From Amyelois transitella (Eukaryota; Arthropoda; Insecta; Lepidoptera; Pyralidae): a stretch of DNA of 64,000 nt. Under the pieces are notes generated by a model. That model saw nothing but the letters and a program-made list of their open reading frames with translations. It was not told the DNA's origin and ran no database searches. The position numbers and the translations under genes are program-made. This document shows, piece by piece, positions 1 to 11,739 of this stretch. Numbering within the stretch: position 1 is the stretch's first letter; each line of letters opens with the position of its first letter. Location of the stretch: positions 2,500,001-2,564,000 of the forward strand of contig NC_083526.1 of the NCBI RefSeq assembly GCF_032362555.1, given 5' to 3'.

Positions 1-1070
1 TTATTTTATTAAAAAATCGAAAAAGAAAATGAAATAGTCAAATATGCCGCCAAAACGCGACTTTTAGCAATATGGCGGCCATGGCATGCAGTGACGTAAA
101 TTTCGTGTAAATATCATACAAAGCTTGTTTGTGTTTCGAAAAGTTTTGATTTTCTCTTGTTTTATTTAACTTGTGCCACGTCATATGTGTGAAAATTATT
201 AAAATGAGTTCCTATAAATGTTGTGCAGTGCCAATGCACTAATACAACAATAAAATCTCCTACGAAACTGTTTTTTTCTATGCCGATGGATTTGAATATT
301 CGCAAGAAGTGGTTTCAGATCATGATCTAAGATCAGTGGTTACCAAGATATACTTACATTGATGTTTTCACATTCTTCAGTTCGGCAGCATAGAAATCTG
401 GATTGTCTTTGAAGAAGACAATCCAGATTTCTTCTTCCAACCATTATTGCGTCCACTTTTGGTAGCTTTCGACTGTCAGCTTTCGCGGAATTGGTTTCCA
501 TTATTAAATACCTATGTTATCTGACTTATCCTGAGTGATCAAACACTTATAAAATCTTGAAAAATAATAGCGAACACTAAGGAACGGTATGATCCACAGT
601 CTGTTTATGGATAATTGACGTCATAATAGAAATAGCCAATCACGTTCGTTTTTAGTCACGTGACAGCTGCATATAAAAACCTAATTTTCTTAGACGGATT
701 TTGTTTAAATAATGCAATATTTTTATCTCGCGTTATTACAAATCGCTCCAAAAAAATTATATTAAGACTGATGACATAAAAGAAATGTATATTTTTAATA
801 CAGTCAAATAGCCTATTCCCCCCCATTACAAAGCTTCATACATACATACCTACGTCTATATCCTTTACTGAGTAGACAGAGCCAACAGTTTCTAAAAGAC
901 TGATAGGCCACAGTCAGGTGTACGGCTTTATGATAGGATTGAGATTCAAATAGAGACGCGTAACTAGAAAAAACTTGCAGAAAGCTCAAGTTTATAGCTT
1001 TTCCCTTGATTGACTTTTACAATCTGCACGGGAACAGAGCTGTCACAGACTATATTTTTTCAAAGCTTAC

Positions 1071-1225
1071 CTGAAATATAACAACTCTGCCGCCTTTATC
1101 TCCTGTCGCGAGAAGTTCTCCATCATGGTTGAACTCTACGCACGATATGAGGTCGGCCTCTGTGACGTCATCTTCCAAAGTGCCCTTCACCTGACTAAAA
1201 CACCACGTCGTCTCGCCACCATTGC
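1071..1225 (-). CDS. tws: PP2A B55 regulatory subunit (twins), shared coding exon
   Basis: The reverse strand reads an open exon between an acceptor (...cactttcag) and a strong donor (GTAAGC). It encodes [28 protein letters not shown] and [10 protein letters not shown], which is the N-terminal first WD40 blade of the B55 (PR55) subunit of protein phosphatase 2A. B55 docks substrates onto the PP2A core enzyme and acts in mitotic exit and cell-fate signalling. The exon is 155 nt: two bases complete a split Gly codon, then 51 whole codons, ending in phase 0. The remaining WD40 blades must lie beyond position 1. Two phase-1 upstream exons (at 4.1 and 6.1 kb) can both join it. The family identification is very secure because this segment is almost invariant in animals. 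Confidence 0.95.
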
Positions 1226-4108
1226 CTGAAAGTGTACAAGTCCCATATTTGAATTAGAAAGTAATAAAAAAAGTATGAGAAAAAGAATTATTAGTAGAGT
1301 CTCAAGTTTAATCGTGGGTAAAAACAATATTTCGGAATTAACATAAATTTTTTTAGTCAGATGTTTACATACATATATTTATAATGTATTTTGTATGTAT
1401 TTTATGTATCTTGTATGTATTTATGTATTTTGTTTGTAAGGTATGTATTTTGCAGTATGCATGTGCACTTTATCACACCACCAACTCAAAGTTTTCAGTT
1501 TGGTCAGCTGGTAGACTGATAGAGAATGCCAAACGGCATCAAGTCCGCCCTTTGTACATTTTTTCTGCAATAGTTTAAAATAAATAAATATTTTTAAATA
1601 TGTAATTGGTCAAATTTTGGTTAACACCATATTTTTATGTGAGCATATTTTCTTGTGTATATAGAAAGCGGCGACTAAAAAAGCCTACACACTAGGACAA
1701 AAGCCCTTCTAAGTATATCTATTTCAACATTTCATGTTTTGTCTCATAATTCTTCTATTTTATGTGACAAGTTAAGCCTGCTGGGCTATTTTTAGTTACG
1801 AACAAAAAGACACTTGTAATCTTTTGTTTTATCATAGATTTAGATAATAAAGATAAAATATTGAACTAGAATATTAGAAACAAAATATTACTTCATGCAT
1901 TTTTTAATGAAGTAAGTTAGGTACCTAGTGAAATGTAGGAACTAAATCAATATTGAAAAATATATCAAAATTTTAAGAAATAATATTGGCACTAGGACTG
2001 TGGTTCTATGATGTGTGTTAAAATTAACAAAAGGTAACTAGTGAAACTTCAAAAGGTACATTTATGAAAACTAGAAAATATAAAAATGTATTATTTCAAA
2101 AATTAAAAAAGAATGCCCGAGTTTTTTCATTTGCAAATGCACATCATATCAGAGGTAATTTGTATATAAAGAGTTTTAATTATGCAAAAGCTGACAGTAT
2201 ATTAATAATAATCATGCCATTATCAAAAGAGTTGGAAAATAAAATTACCTACCTTGTAAAGTTAGTAACAACCTAATTAAAAAGAAATATAGTAATAAAA
2301 GTTTTTTAAAAGACGAAAATATTATTCCCAATCTTAGCACCCGCAACGGTCATAAAAAATAAATTCATTTTAGTTCAAGGGTTTCTTAACTTATTTGCAG
2401 TATCTTAAAAAAAAAATACTTAAAGTAAAACCTTAGAATTCTACTGATTTGTTTTTTGTTGCATCACAATTTAAGAGTAAAATTTAAAAAACAATCCAAT
2501 TACTAGCAAAACCTAAGTTCTGCAGCAGTGGCAACAATATAAAATTTGCAAAACAAATGATGTTCCGATTCATACGTACAATCACAGACTGTATTCCAAT
2601 GCAAACGGCAAGAATTGTGTCTCCAATTAGCAAAATTATCTTGAATTCGGATCCGGTGATTTGAATACCATGGCACTTCCCGTTTCTTTAGCATTCTAAC
2701 ATTTATCCGCTAAATTGAGAACCAATTAACATTGTAAATTCAAAATTAGAACTAACATGCACATGTTTCCACAAACAGGTCTGCATTAGGAATGATGACA
2801 AAAAGCCCTTTAGGAACCTGTTTTTTATTAGTGAATAGTAACTTTATACTTCTGAATAAAGAACAAGGAAATTTAATATCCCATATTATGCCTGGCTTGG
2901 TTGAAACAATGACAAAAGGAACAAAAGATTCTATACATGGTGATTTAAAATAAAGAGACCAAAGATTATATAAATACAGGCATAATGTTGTGAGCTCACT
3001 TGACAAACATCTATAGATAAAACTAGACAGATTGTAATTCTCTGCTAAATTGACCTATAAAATAAATTAACTTTATTGCTGCATCAAAGTTTATCAATAT
3101 GTCTTTAATATATTGTAAATAAGTCAAATGAAAGGAACATTTTTGAAATAGAATTAAACAGCTCTAATCTAATGCAAACTGAGATATTGATAACAAAAAG
3201 ATACAGAGTACTACAGAGGCCCTATGACTTGATTAGAGGATTGCATTTTTATTATGTAAACTTTTTGAACGATTTTATCCAATGAAATGATTCCTCTTTA
3301 TACTACATGAATAATTGTATTATTCTTACAGTTTATGTTCAAGAATTGAGATAACTATATTATACTTTTTCTTTCATCATCATTGTCATTCTCAAGTTGA
3401 TATTTAGACATTTTAAACAACATTCACATTATTTTTTGTAAGAGGTTGTAAGTTAAAGTACTATTTAAAGTAAATGCCTAAAGTACTGTTTTGAATACTG
3501 TTTACAAAATGACAAGCAGCTTGACCAAAAGTGCAATGTTAAATATGACAAGTTGTGAACGTTACAACAAAAGTGCCTACCTACAAAAAAAATGTTGCAC
3601 CTGCTTCTAACCTCATTTTATGCAATATTCCTTACATAATGATATTCAAACGCGAAATATATAAGAAATCTTCTGCAAACACACTGCTGTAAGCAAATAT
3701 CTACGTCAATCGTTTATTACAACGAAGGCGACCTTCATAATCAACAATTGCAATCATCTGATATCACAAAAACATTGCGAATGATATTCGCCCGCATTCG
3801 TAAGGAATATAAATCATTACCAAGAATAATTAATACCAGGAGACCGTTGCGAGAGCTCTTTATTAGCCAATTTATCAGTGTAACTTAGAAATCACCGAGC
3901 AAAAGGTTAAATGTATCGGCGTAAGTGATACCCAAACACTTCAAATACAAGCGATCACAGTATGTAAACACTAAATACTGTTAACCACACTATAGACAAT
4001 AACATTGCATTTACCGTCTGAGTTCGAACGATAAAACATCTTCGAAATATTGCGATTCCCAAATCCGATTTCGCCCTTGACTAGCGGGCGCTAAAAGTCA
4101 CCACTTAC

Positions 4109-4115
4109 CGGCCAT
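4109..4115 (-). CDS. tws: twins first coding exon, short form
   Basis: On the reverse strand ATGGCCG is followed directly by the consensus donor GTAAGTGG. It encodes Met-Ala plus the first base of a Gly codon. Joined in phase 1 to the exon at 1071-1225 it gives [17 protein letters not shown], which closely matches the usual animal B55-alpha/delta start (MAG...WCFSQVKG). Only seven coding bases lie here; the upstream bases to about 4.2 kb would be 5' UTR. The intron (1226-4108) is 2.9 kb. The call rests on the exact phase match, the donor and the family-like N-terminus; the transcription start was not identified. Confidence 0.8.
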
Positions 4116-4199
4116 GACAAAGCCCAGCACAAAAACTTTAAGAAGTTCGATAGTTTTAGTTCACAATCACTTCAGTGTTTTGCTAAAACATGACACAGA

Positions 4200-6060
4200 T
4201 TTCCCGATGAAAATAGATTAAAATCATTTCAACATTACATCGGTAAAAAGCAATGGCGCTCAGAAATACATACAAATAATTACTGCAGGGTTCGGTGTTG
4301 CCACCGAAAAATACAAAATCTACCATAGAAATTCTGCATCTGCCAACGCTGCTATAGGAAAAGGAGTGTAATGTTATAATGGATTCAATTATGTACTGTA
4401 CCAAAATTTGAAGTGTAGTTTATTGCTTATCGTCTAATACTTTAAATTGTTCTCCTATCCAAGTGATCTATAATTATTAAAGAAATTTACTCAGAAAGAA
4501 GATAAATTACAAGCAATGCCTATCATTAAGCAATATATTTTCTAACATTTGTTAACTAGCTTTTATCTATAGAGTAAAGCGAAATAAAGGTTTCCAGTTG
4601 TGCTCTAAGAGTTGTACCCTCCGATGCGGAAAATGAAATCAGTTAGATTCATACATTCGGAGCTGCCTTACTAATCAAAAGTGCATAATTCCTCAAACGT
4701 CAATAAGGCAAACATCTAATCTCTCTTCATTCTTTCGTTTTATTAAGGAGAAAGTAAAGAACAATAAGTCAGAAATGCCCTATTAACTATCATGAATAGA
4801 CGCACAGGGAGCTATCCACTAACGTTAATAAAGGATCATATTATATCGCAACAGGGCTTTTAAAAATGTATGCAAACTGGATTTAAAATACGTGTTTTTT
4901 CACGTTTGTTTTATTTACTGTTTAGAGATCGAGGGCGAACCAAACGGTTTTGCGGATACAATTATACAGACGACAGAAATTCTAAAAATCACATTTTGAG
5001 CTTCTGCTGGTCTTAAAATACAGATCCGGTATGGAATTTTTTCCAATGTCTTTCAAATACAGACTTAGGACAGTTGCTATTTTATTAAATGTAGAGATTA
5101 CCATTCTACCATTTAGTAGGATTTTTGTTTACATATAGCAACACTGAACCATGAAATGTCAAAAATGACGTTATTTATCCCGCAAACAAAAACGCTTGAC
5201 AAATAAATGCGCAGAATGTGCTGCCATCTTTTGAAACAATGTTAAAACATGGACGTGTTTTGCGTCTCTTTAGTTTAGAAAGATATTTTTTTTTATTTGA
5301 TAAGTTTGATAAAATAATTTCTAATTAAATTGACTTCTTTAATAGTTTGGTTTTAAATAAATGAACTGTAGTTATTGCTGAATATTATATAAGTACCTAA
5401 TCACAACAATGGCATTTGTTTGATATTTTTGATGGCGGTTGTTTTGAAGTTTCGACAGTGTCAATGCAAGCTTTGTTTTGTTGATCAAGCGCAATTATAA
5501 AAATAAATCTAATTTTATATCAAACTAATTTCAGTTTACTAATTTTTTACAGGATTAAGTGCTATATACTGCAACATTCGAAAATGAGTGCGGATATGTA
5601 TGACAGTGTTAGTAAATTTTTATCACTTCTATCTATTCTCTTCATCCCTACCGTAAAGGCAATAGGCACAGGCTAAGACTTGTATATGATATTGTTTTTA
5701 ATCTTAATTTACATTTAAAATCACTTGCGTTGTTAACGAACAGACAACACATAGCCGAAACTAGTGAGGCTTAATTATTTCTACGTGATTAGGGGGATAA
5801 CGGGTAAGTTCAAAGTTGCTGGCAAATGCAAGTAGGTACCTTACTAGGTAAATATTTCTTAGTGCACTGGCTAACTTTTGGCTTAGTGGTCTTGTCTATA
5901 AAATAAATGTGTCAATAGTTTGTTGAAATAGTGTCAGTAGAAATAGCATTCGGAAGTGTGGTCTGCACATACTCAGTAGATTTACCTATGCGTTACAGAA
6001 CTCCCGGGGCCGACACAAGGTCCTTTTAGAATGTTAATTACCGGACGTGTAATTTTCCCC
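4200..6060. other. Intron and promoter region of twins, no other gene seen
   Basis: This AT-rich stretch lies between the two alternative first exons of twins. It should hold the promoter and 5' UTR of the short form near its left end. I saw no long open frame, RNA gene or full transposon in it. Confidence 0.4.
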
Positions 6061-6069
6061 CGCTCTTAC

Positions 6070-6208
6070 CACTTTTGTTCCCGTGGTCGAAAATGATGCT
6101 CAGCTTCTGAAGGCTGTTTTGGCGAGCTTCGGCAAACAGCCTCCTTTTGGTCTTCGGCGAGGGCTGCGTGGCCAACGGAGACACCACCATGGTTGTAGTA
6201 GCCATCAT
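6070..6208 (-). CDS. tws: Alternative first coding exon of twins, long N-terminus
   Basis: A reverse-strand open segment starts at tandem ATGATG (context AAGATGATGG) and runs 46 codons plus one base to a donor GTAAGAGC. The encoded head has PSPKTKRRLF and NSLQKLSIIFDHGNKS and is rich in Ser, Thr and basic residues. It ends in phase 1, like the short first exon at 4109, so splicing to 1071-1225 would give ...[17 protein letters not shown]. Drosophila twins also has long-head isoforms joined just before WCFSQ. The coding-like GC content stands out from the AT-rich surroundings. That it belongs to twins rather than to another minus-strand gene is inferred from phase, strand and position. Confidence 0.65.
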
Positions 6209-7310
6209 CTTATTGCCCCATCACCAACCTATTAACAAAATAATTGCATAAGTCCAGTTTCATTTTTACAACTTGACTTTCTAAGTCTCTGTGTTATTTA
6301 GTCCGTAACTGTACTTTTTTTTTAAACATTTGTACCCTGGGCCAGCTAACTCTCTCATTTTTTTATTGCTTTCACAACTGTGCTTCTAGGTTTGATCCCA
6401 TGATGCCCTCAAAATGGCAATAAGGGCGCACGGATGCAATTAGGAATTAGGTGCCAGGAATCCCACATTCTCCCAGGTGCAGATAAAAACGATACAACCT
6501 CTTCGATAGCAAAAAAAGTTCCCCTTTTCGTTTATTTTTTCTCTTTCCATGTTGAAAAGCAGCTTTTTTTAAACTGACAACGCTGCTTCATGGAATAACA
6601 GCATTTTTTTTGGTTTGTTAGTCATCGGGGCTATTTAACGGAACCGAAAGGATAGGGAGAAGGAAAAAAGGAAAAAATATTTCAAGACTTTTTTTTTTCA
6701 AAAATTTAATTTTATCTATCGACAATGTAAATACATACCTTTTTAACTGTGTAATTCTATGTGAGAGGGGAAAAATAAAGATTTATTATTATTATACCTA
6801 AATTTGATATCTCTTCCAAAATTTGATATAAAAAATCTATCTTGGGTCTTGATTATTTTGCCTCTTTTCGTCTCGTTGTTCTACCATATATCTCTAACAC
6901 GAATGTAATTATTATGTTACATTTGACGTCAATACGTGACGCGAAATACCAGTCTAAGTTAATGTCTCTAGTAAACAATAGGTATCACAACTAATGTTTT
7001 CATGGGAAAAAACGATTCGTGCATGTTTTTACCTCGAACATTTGTCGTCCTCTATGTTTTCAGTGCAATTTCCTCTCGATGTATAAGCGATTTCGTGAAT
7101 ATTATTTGTCGGCATATTAGAACGGTGGGAACAGTGATTATTAAAAAAGAACAACGTATAAAGTGGTTAAAATGTGAAGTGTTAGAAACATATATTATCC
7201 ACTTAAAGTACCTAGTATGATTCTCGCGACTGTTTATAGCCCTATCCAATGACAGCAGTGTATTAAACATTAACTATACATTATATTAAATCAAATTTTG
7301 CAAATAACAG

Positions 7311-7528
7311 AAGGCTATTGAACTTGGTCCTTCGATCCGGATCGTCTTGACCCATATTTCCTGAAGAACAGTGGTGATTTAATGAGACGCATTGTTTGCC
7401 AGACGTCTGACATTGAGTTGATCGATCACATATCTTGGGAAAGTTCCGAAGAAATTGTAATCTTTATTTATGGATCCACTGGTGTCGTGTTTCATGATTG
7501 GATAAGATTTGAAACATTATGGGAATAA
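7311..7528 (+). pseudogene. Lipase-like exon remnant with a frame break
   Basis: After an acceptor-like site (aaataacag) the plus strand reads KAIELGP and then, after a one-base frame shift near 7330, an open stretch of 67 codons to a TAA at 7526-7528. It contains FDPDRLDPYFLKNSGD and EEIVIFIYGSTG. The IVIFIYGSTG stretch resembles the beta-strand and oxyanion region (VIFIHGxTG) of insect pancreatic-type lipases. No adjoining exons with the catalytic Ser or His were found, and no ATG with a signal peptide joins it in frame. It is either a decayed lipase-family exon or a chance open frame. Confidence 0.3.
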
Positions 7529-8144
7529 GAGATAACCGCCGAGTCTGAAATCAGTTTAGAGTTCAGTGAGCCCTTCTTCGCAAAGACCAGGGAATCTCCC
7601 CGATTTTGTTATATTTCCTTGTTTTTTTAGCCAAAATAAACCATCATCATGGGACAACTAAAATGCCAAGAAAGTGGGTTATGTCCGCAGAGAATATCGC
7701 TCACATTTCGTCCATTACAGTTCATTGTCACCCGGTACTCTTGCACGGAGATATGTTTCAAATCGGACGAGTGAATATTTTATTTATTTGTTTATTTTTT
7801 ATTGTAACATTAACTAACAGTTACCATTGGGTCACGTAGAGAATCTCTGTGTGGGGTGATAATAAATAATGTATAATAAACAAACTATATTATAAATACC
7901 ATAAACCTATTCACATTAGATTGCCTAAAGGGCATTACTATAAATGCGGGAAATTTTTAAGCGAAGACATGGATTTATAGTTTTAATAATACAGACAGAG
8001 TCTATTACCTCATGAAAAATATCTATGTATACACCCACTGAGACGTGCTAATGTTCTGACCTGCATGTCACAAAACTAACACAAAAAATTCGGTGTTTTC
8101 ATTACTGCCTTCGGTACAGTTTTTTATAATCAATCTATTCAGGA

Positions 8145-8275
8145 TATTCATCTACCCGCTCTATCATTAAGCCAAGCAGCTGAACGAGGCTTTTGAGTAT
8201 TTTCAAGACTGTTAGCTCTGTCTACCCCGCAAGGGATATAAACGTGATTATATATATGTATGTATGCTCGCTCTT
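8145..8275 (-). repeat. SINE A copy, 3' part
   Basis: This segment matches the 3' half of the commonest repeat here: a motif aagactgttrgctctgtc, then ccccgcaagggatataaacg and a TATG-rich tail. It lacks the 5' half. Confidence 0.75.
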
Positions 8276-9039
8276 ATACTCGCCCATTGTGTCCTCTAAA
8301 TATGGACTAATCGTTTAGTGTCATAATAAAACTGTATTTGAGGTAAATTATACTATTAACTACGGTGAAAGTTAAAGCTGGTTTTATATCCCTCATAAGG
8401 TGACCTATTTTATCAGTTTGGTGAAAAAATCGAGCATATTGTGCTCATATCATTGATAAAACCACGATAGGTACATAATAATCCTGCACATAATGTAGGT
8501 ATAAATGGTATAATCCTGTGTTTTAAATGCAACGATTACTATAATTACTACGATTTATTTTTATTCTCTTTCTTTTTCAATTAATCGTTATTATTTTCAA
8601 AATGTTGAATTTATGGTTTAACGTATGTTTGTATCCAATTATTGTCTCTACATCCTACATATACAATATATATCCTACAACCAGCAACAACCCAAATATA
8701 TGTATTTGTTTGAGTGTTGTATCTGTCTGTAGGTACTTTTAATTAGTTCATTTATTTCTGTATTATTGTGTGCTTGCAACAGTGTATGACATCAATTGGA
8801 ACCGACTAAAACTGACTTATACTGATTTATATTGATTCCTTTGTTAGTTAAGAATGATACCTATGTATGATAGATATACATATGTAGAATTCTTGAGTAC
8901 AGTTTAAAACAATTATAAAAAAGTGTATAGGAAATCTATCTAACGCGCGAACAAGCAATGGCTTCAGTATACCTACACCTTAACAGCCAAATGTTACAAA
9001 TATGTAGTATCTATCAAGGGTCAGGTCAAGAGTACCCGA

Positions 9040-9180
9040 AACCACTGAGCTTGCATGAAGAGAGTTATGAATGTAGATGAAGCGAAGGAAGTATGCAGAG
9101 ATCATGGCAAGTCGAAATATGTAGTCTCTGCCTATCCCTCCGGGAAAGAGGCGTGATTTTATGTATGTATTTTATGTATA
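9040..9180 (+). repeat. LINE 3'-end fragment with ATGT tail
   Basis: The plus strand encodes the last residues of a non-LTR retrotransposon reverse-transcriptase ORF (MNVDEAKEVCRD, then a degenerate KW...VVSAYPSGKEA, then stop) followed by a tttatgtatgtatt tail. The same ending recurs at 14.7, 21.1, 27.6, 49.6, 57.0 and 61.4 kb. It is a 5'-truncated dead copy. Confidence 0.75.
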
Positions 9181-9265
9181 GTATCTATCATATTGTTGTA
9201 GGTAGGTACTTAATTATTTTGCAACTGTATTATTAGTATTTGATTGTTAATCAATCAATAAATAC

Positions 9266-9329
9266 TAAATGAATTGTTGTCTTTTCACAATAAGTTGTTT
9301 CTTATTGTGAAAAGACAACAATTCATTTA
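9266..9329. repeat. Perfect 29-bp inverted repeat, 6-nt loop
   Basis: The arms 9266-9294 and 9301-9329 are exact reverse complements (core TTGTTGTCTTTTCACAATAA) around a TTGTTT loop. No transposon ends or target duplication are visible. Confidence 0.9.
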
Positions 9330-10477
9330 AACTATCAGTTTAGAGTCACGATGGCAAAAAGTTACCGAGATCAAATCTCATCGGCCATTTCCAATCTGCT
9401 CAGAAAAAAAAATGGTTGACACATAAATAATGTTTTTTTTCGCCACCAGACGTCGTGGATACTATCTACCTATGAGATTTTCATGGTTTAGTAATTGGCC
9501 ATAAATACTTACATAGACACACTGTGGACAGTAAATAACGCGTATCATGAGTAAAATGAAAGGGAGTGGTTTTATTTCCTGTATCAAAGCAAACATTGGC
9601 TCGGTACACAATTGTTTTGGGTGTGGTTAGTTGTCCATTGTCGTTTGATCACGACGCGGAAACCATCTTTTGTTTTTTTACGACCTACGAAAAAACATCG
9701 CACCTCTCTCCCTTATAGTAGAAATAGTCAAAGACTATGTCCATATTTTTACGTCAGATCTTTGCATAAGTACTTCTTTCGCTTCATTCGTATTCATTAC
9801 TTTAATTGTAATCCCTAAACAAAAGAACACCTATCAGAAAAAGTAAAGAATGAATGACCAATATTTAGCACATTTTTATCATTTACGGAGAAGACAGAGC
9901 CAACAGTCTTGAAAATACCACGTCATAAAACACCTAAAGAAGGCACCAAACCTTTAATATTTCGCAAATATTTTCAGACAAAGAAAGGTGAAAAGGTTTC
10001 CAAGTATTCCTTTTGTTATATAACGAAACCTTTATACAAATATACATCCGCTACAAAGGGCTCAGTATCTAAATAATAAGATTTTCCCTTGTTAAAATAT
10101 CTTGTATTTCTAAACCCTATAATGGCTTTGAAGTTCAATATGAGGGTTAAACGTGGACCTTGACTTCTTATAATTTAACTTTACTTATTATATAAATTAT
10201 TAAATATAACATATTATAATATTACTAAAAGCTATCGAAATTCAATTTCATTTTACTATTTTGATTTTTTCATAAAATATACCTACCCACAATATTCAAA
10301 TTTTCATTCCGGACCCAAGGTTCCCTTGAACGACAACCCTAGGGGTGCTATGAGAACTTTAATACAGACACTTGGCACCCCCAGGCCAAATCTTTACAAC
10401 AATATACCAGTGGTATCACAAGTTAAATTTTTGTCGTAATGAAAACTTTAGAATCAGTGCGTATTTTTTTATTTCAG

Positions 10478-10523
10478 AAATCTGACGACCAACTAACAAA
10501 AGAACGAGGGATATGCATGGAGA
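10478..10523 (+). CDS. UQCRH-like complex III hinge protein, penultimate exon
   Basis: The exon lies between acceptor tttatttcag and donor GTAAGTACTC and is 46 nt: 15 codons (KSDDQLTKERGICME) plus one base. Its phase joins exactly to the exon at 11371. Cys in GICME occupies the place of the first conserved Cys of the family. The exon starts in phase 0, so an upstream exon must supply the start and the acidic N-terminus; I could not find it. The assignment depends on the downstream exon. Confidence 0.65.
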
Positions 10524-11257
10524 GTAAGTACTCTTATTTTGTTCATGATTGAAAAATATCAACCTCCCATGTAACCTATAAAGAGATAGGCTTATAAACT
10601 TGGTTATTTTAGGCGATGGGCTAGCATCCTGTCACTAATTGAATCTCAATTCTATCGTTAAGCCAAACAGCTGAACGTGGCATATCAGTCTTAAGACTGT
10701 TGGATTTGTCTACCTCGCAAGGGATAAAGACGTGATAATATATATGTATGTGATATGTAACCTATAGGTATGCGGGATGGTACACTGATGGGCTACGACT
10801 AATACTTATCTACTGTAGTAAGAGTAGTGATGATTCATGCTCGGCCATCACCACAACCAAAGAAAAGACCTTCCGAATACCCATTTATATTAGACGCACC
10901 GACCACATTACCGTACTCACTCCTGGATTATGATGGAAGGCGAAAGACCTTGGCCCTTCCCTATGGAATACGAGACCGGGACAAATGCCGAGAGTATGAT
11001 TAAATTATGAACGCACAGAAAAATTTGAATGAAAAATACAATATAACCACTTTTATAAGTTACACCATGTTACACCGATACCTGCGCAGAAGTCTAATTT
11101 TTGTATGGCGTAAAAATATTTGAGCGGTAGAGCCTATAGGAGCGCGCCATTCGAACTTGCAAACTGGAAATCTCCGCCATTGTACATTTACATTTTGTTT
11201 TTGCATTTTAAGTTTAATGTACTTGTAATAAAGTCGTTTTATTATTGAGTTTTTATT

Positions 11258-11340
11258 CGGTTTAATTATACGGTAACCTACCGTATAATTGAACCGATAT
11301 ATGCTTTGGACATATTCGACCGAATATGTCCAAAGCATAT
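11258..11340. repeat. Two adjacent hairpins in the UQCRH-like intron
   Basis: Arms 11258-11275 and 11279-11296 pair over 18 positions with one G-T wobble and a 3-nt loop. Arms 11299-11318 and 11321-11340 pair perfectly over 20 bp with a 2-nt loop. They end 30 nt before the acceptor of the last exon. Confidence 0.85.
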
Positions 11341-11370
11341 AAAAGTGTACCTAAGTCCTAATGATTTCAG

Positions 11371-11531
11371 CCAACTGTGATGTTCGTAAATACTTCAACG
11401 TCCTGAGGGAATGCCAGAAACGGCTGGAGAAGAAGCCGTACACTGCGGAGACCTGTCACCAAGAGACTGTGGACCTCATCGAAGCCATCGACCATTGCGT
11501 CGCTGATAAGGCGTTCGTCAAGTTCGCTTGA
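11371..11531 (+). CDS. UQCRH-like cytochrome bc1 subunit 6 (hinge), last exon
   Basis: After acceptor atgatttcag the exon completes a Thr codon and reads 52 codons to TGA. It encodes NCDVRKYFNVLREC, then YTAETCHQE and LIEAIDHCVADKAF. This matches the C-terminal helical hairpin of UQCRH (Drosophila Ucrh, yeast Qcr6), where two helices are held by disulfides and sit beside cytochrome c1 on the intermembrane side of mitochondrial complex III. The second Cys pair keeps the family spacing (C-x13-C). The first is C-x11-C instead of the usual x9, and the sequence before it is shorter by one residue. The protein is therefore divergent and may be a paralogue, perhaps with restricted expression. Confidence 0.8.
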
Positions 11532-11725
11532 TACTGATCCTTTAATGGATCAAGACTGGCAATTTGAATCTCGAAGCAGAATCTATGGTTTTAATTAAAA
11601 AAGTGAATGGTTTTTAATATTTGTTTTATTGGTGTATTTTGCCCTGATTGGTACTTGGTATTAATGTTTGATCAAGAGGAAATTTATTTTTATTCTACAC
11701 CTTTCGTAAACCATTATCATAAGCA

Positions 11726-11731
11726 AATAAA
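11726..11731 (+). promoter_or_regulatory. Poly(A) signal of the UQCRH-like gene
   Basis: An AATAAA hexamer lies 195 nt after the stop codon and is the first canonical one downstream on this strand, which would give a 3' UTR of about 215 nt. Confidence 0.5.
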
Positions 11732-11739
11732 GATTCTAT

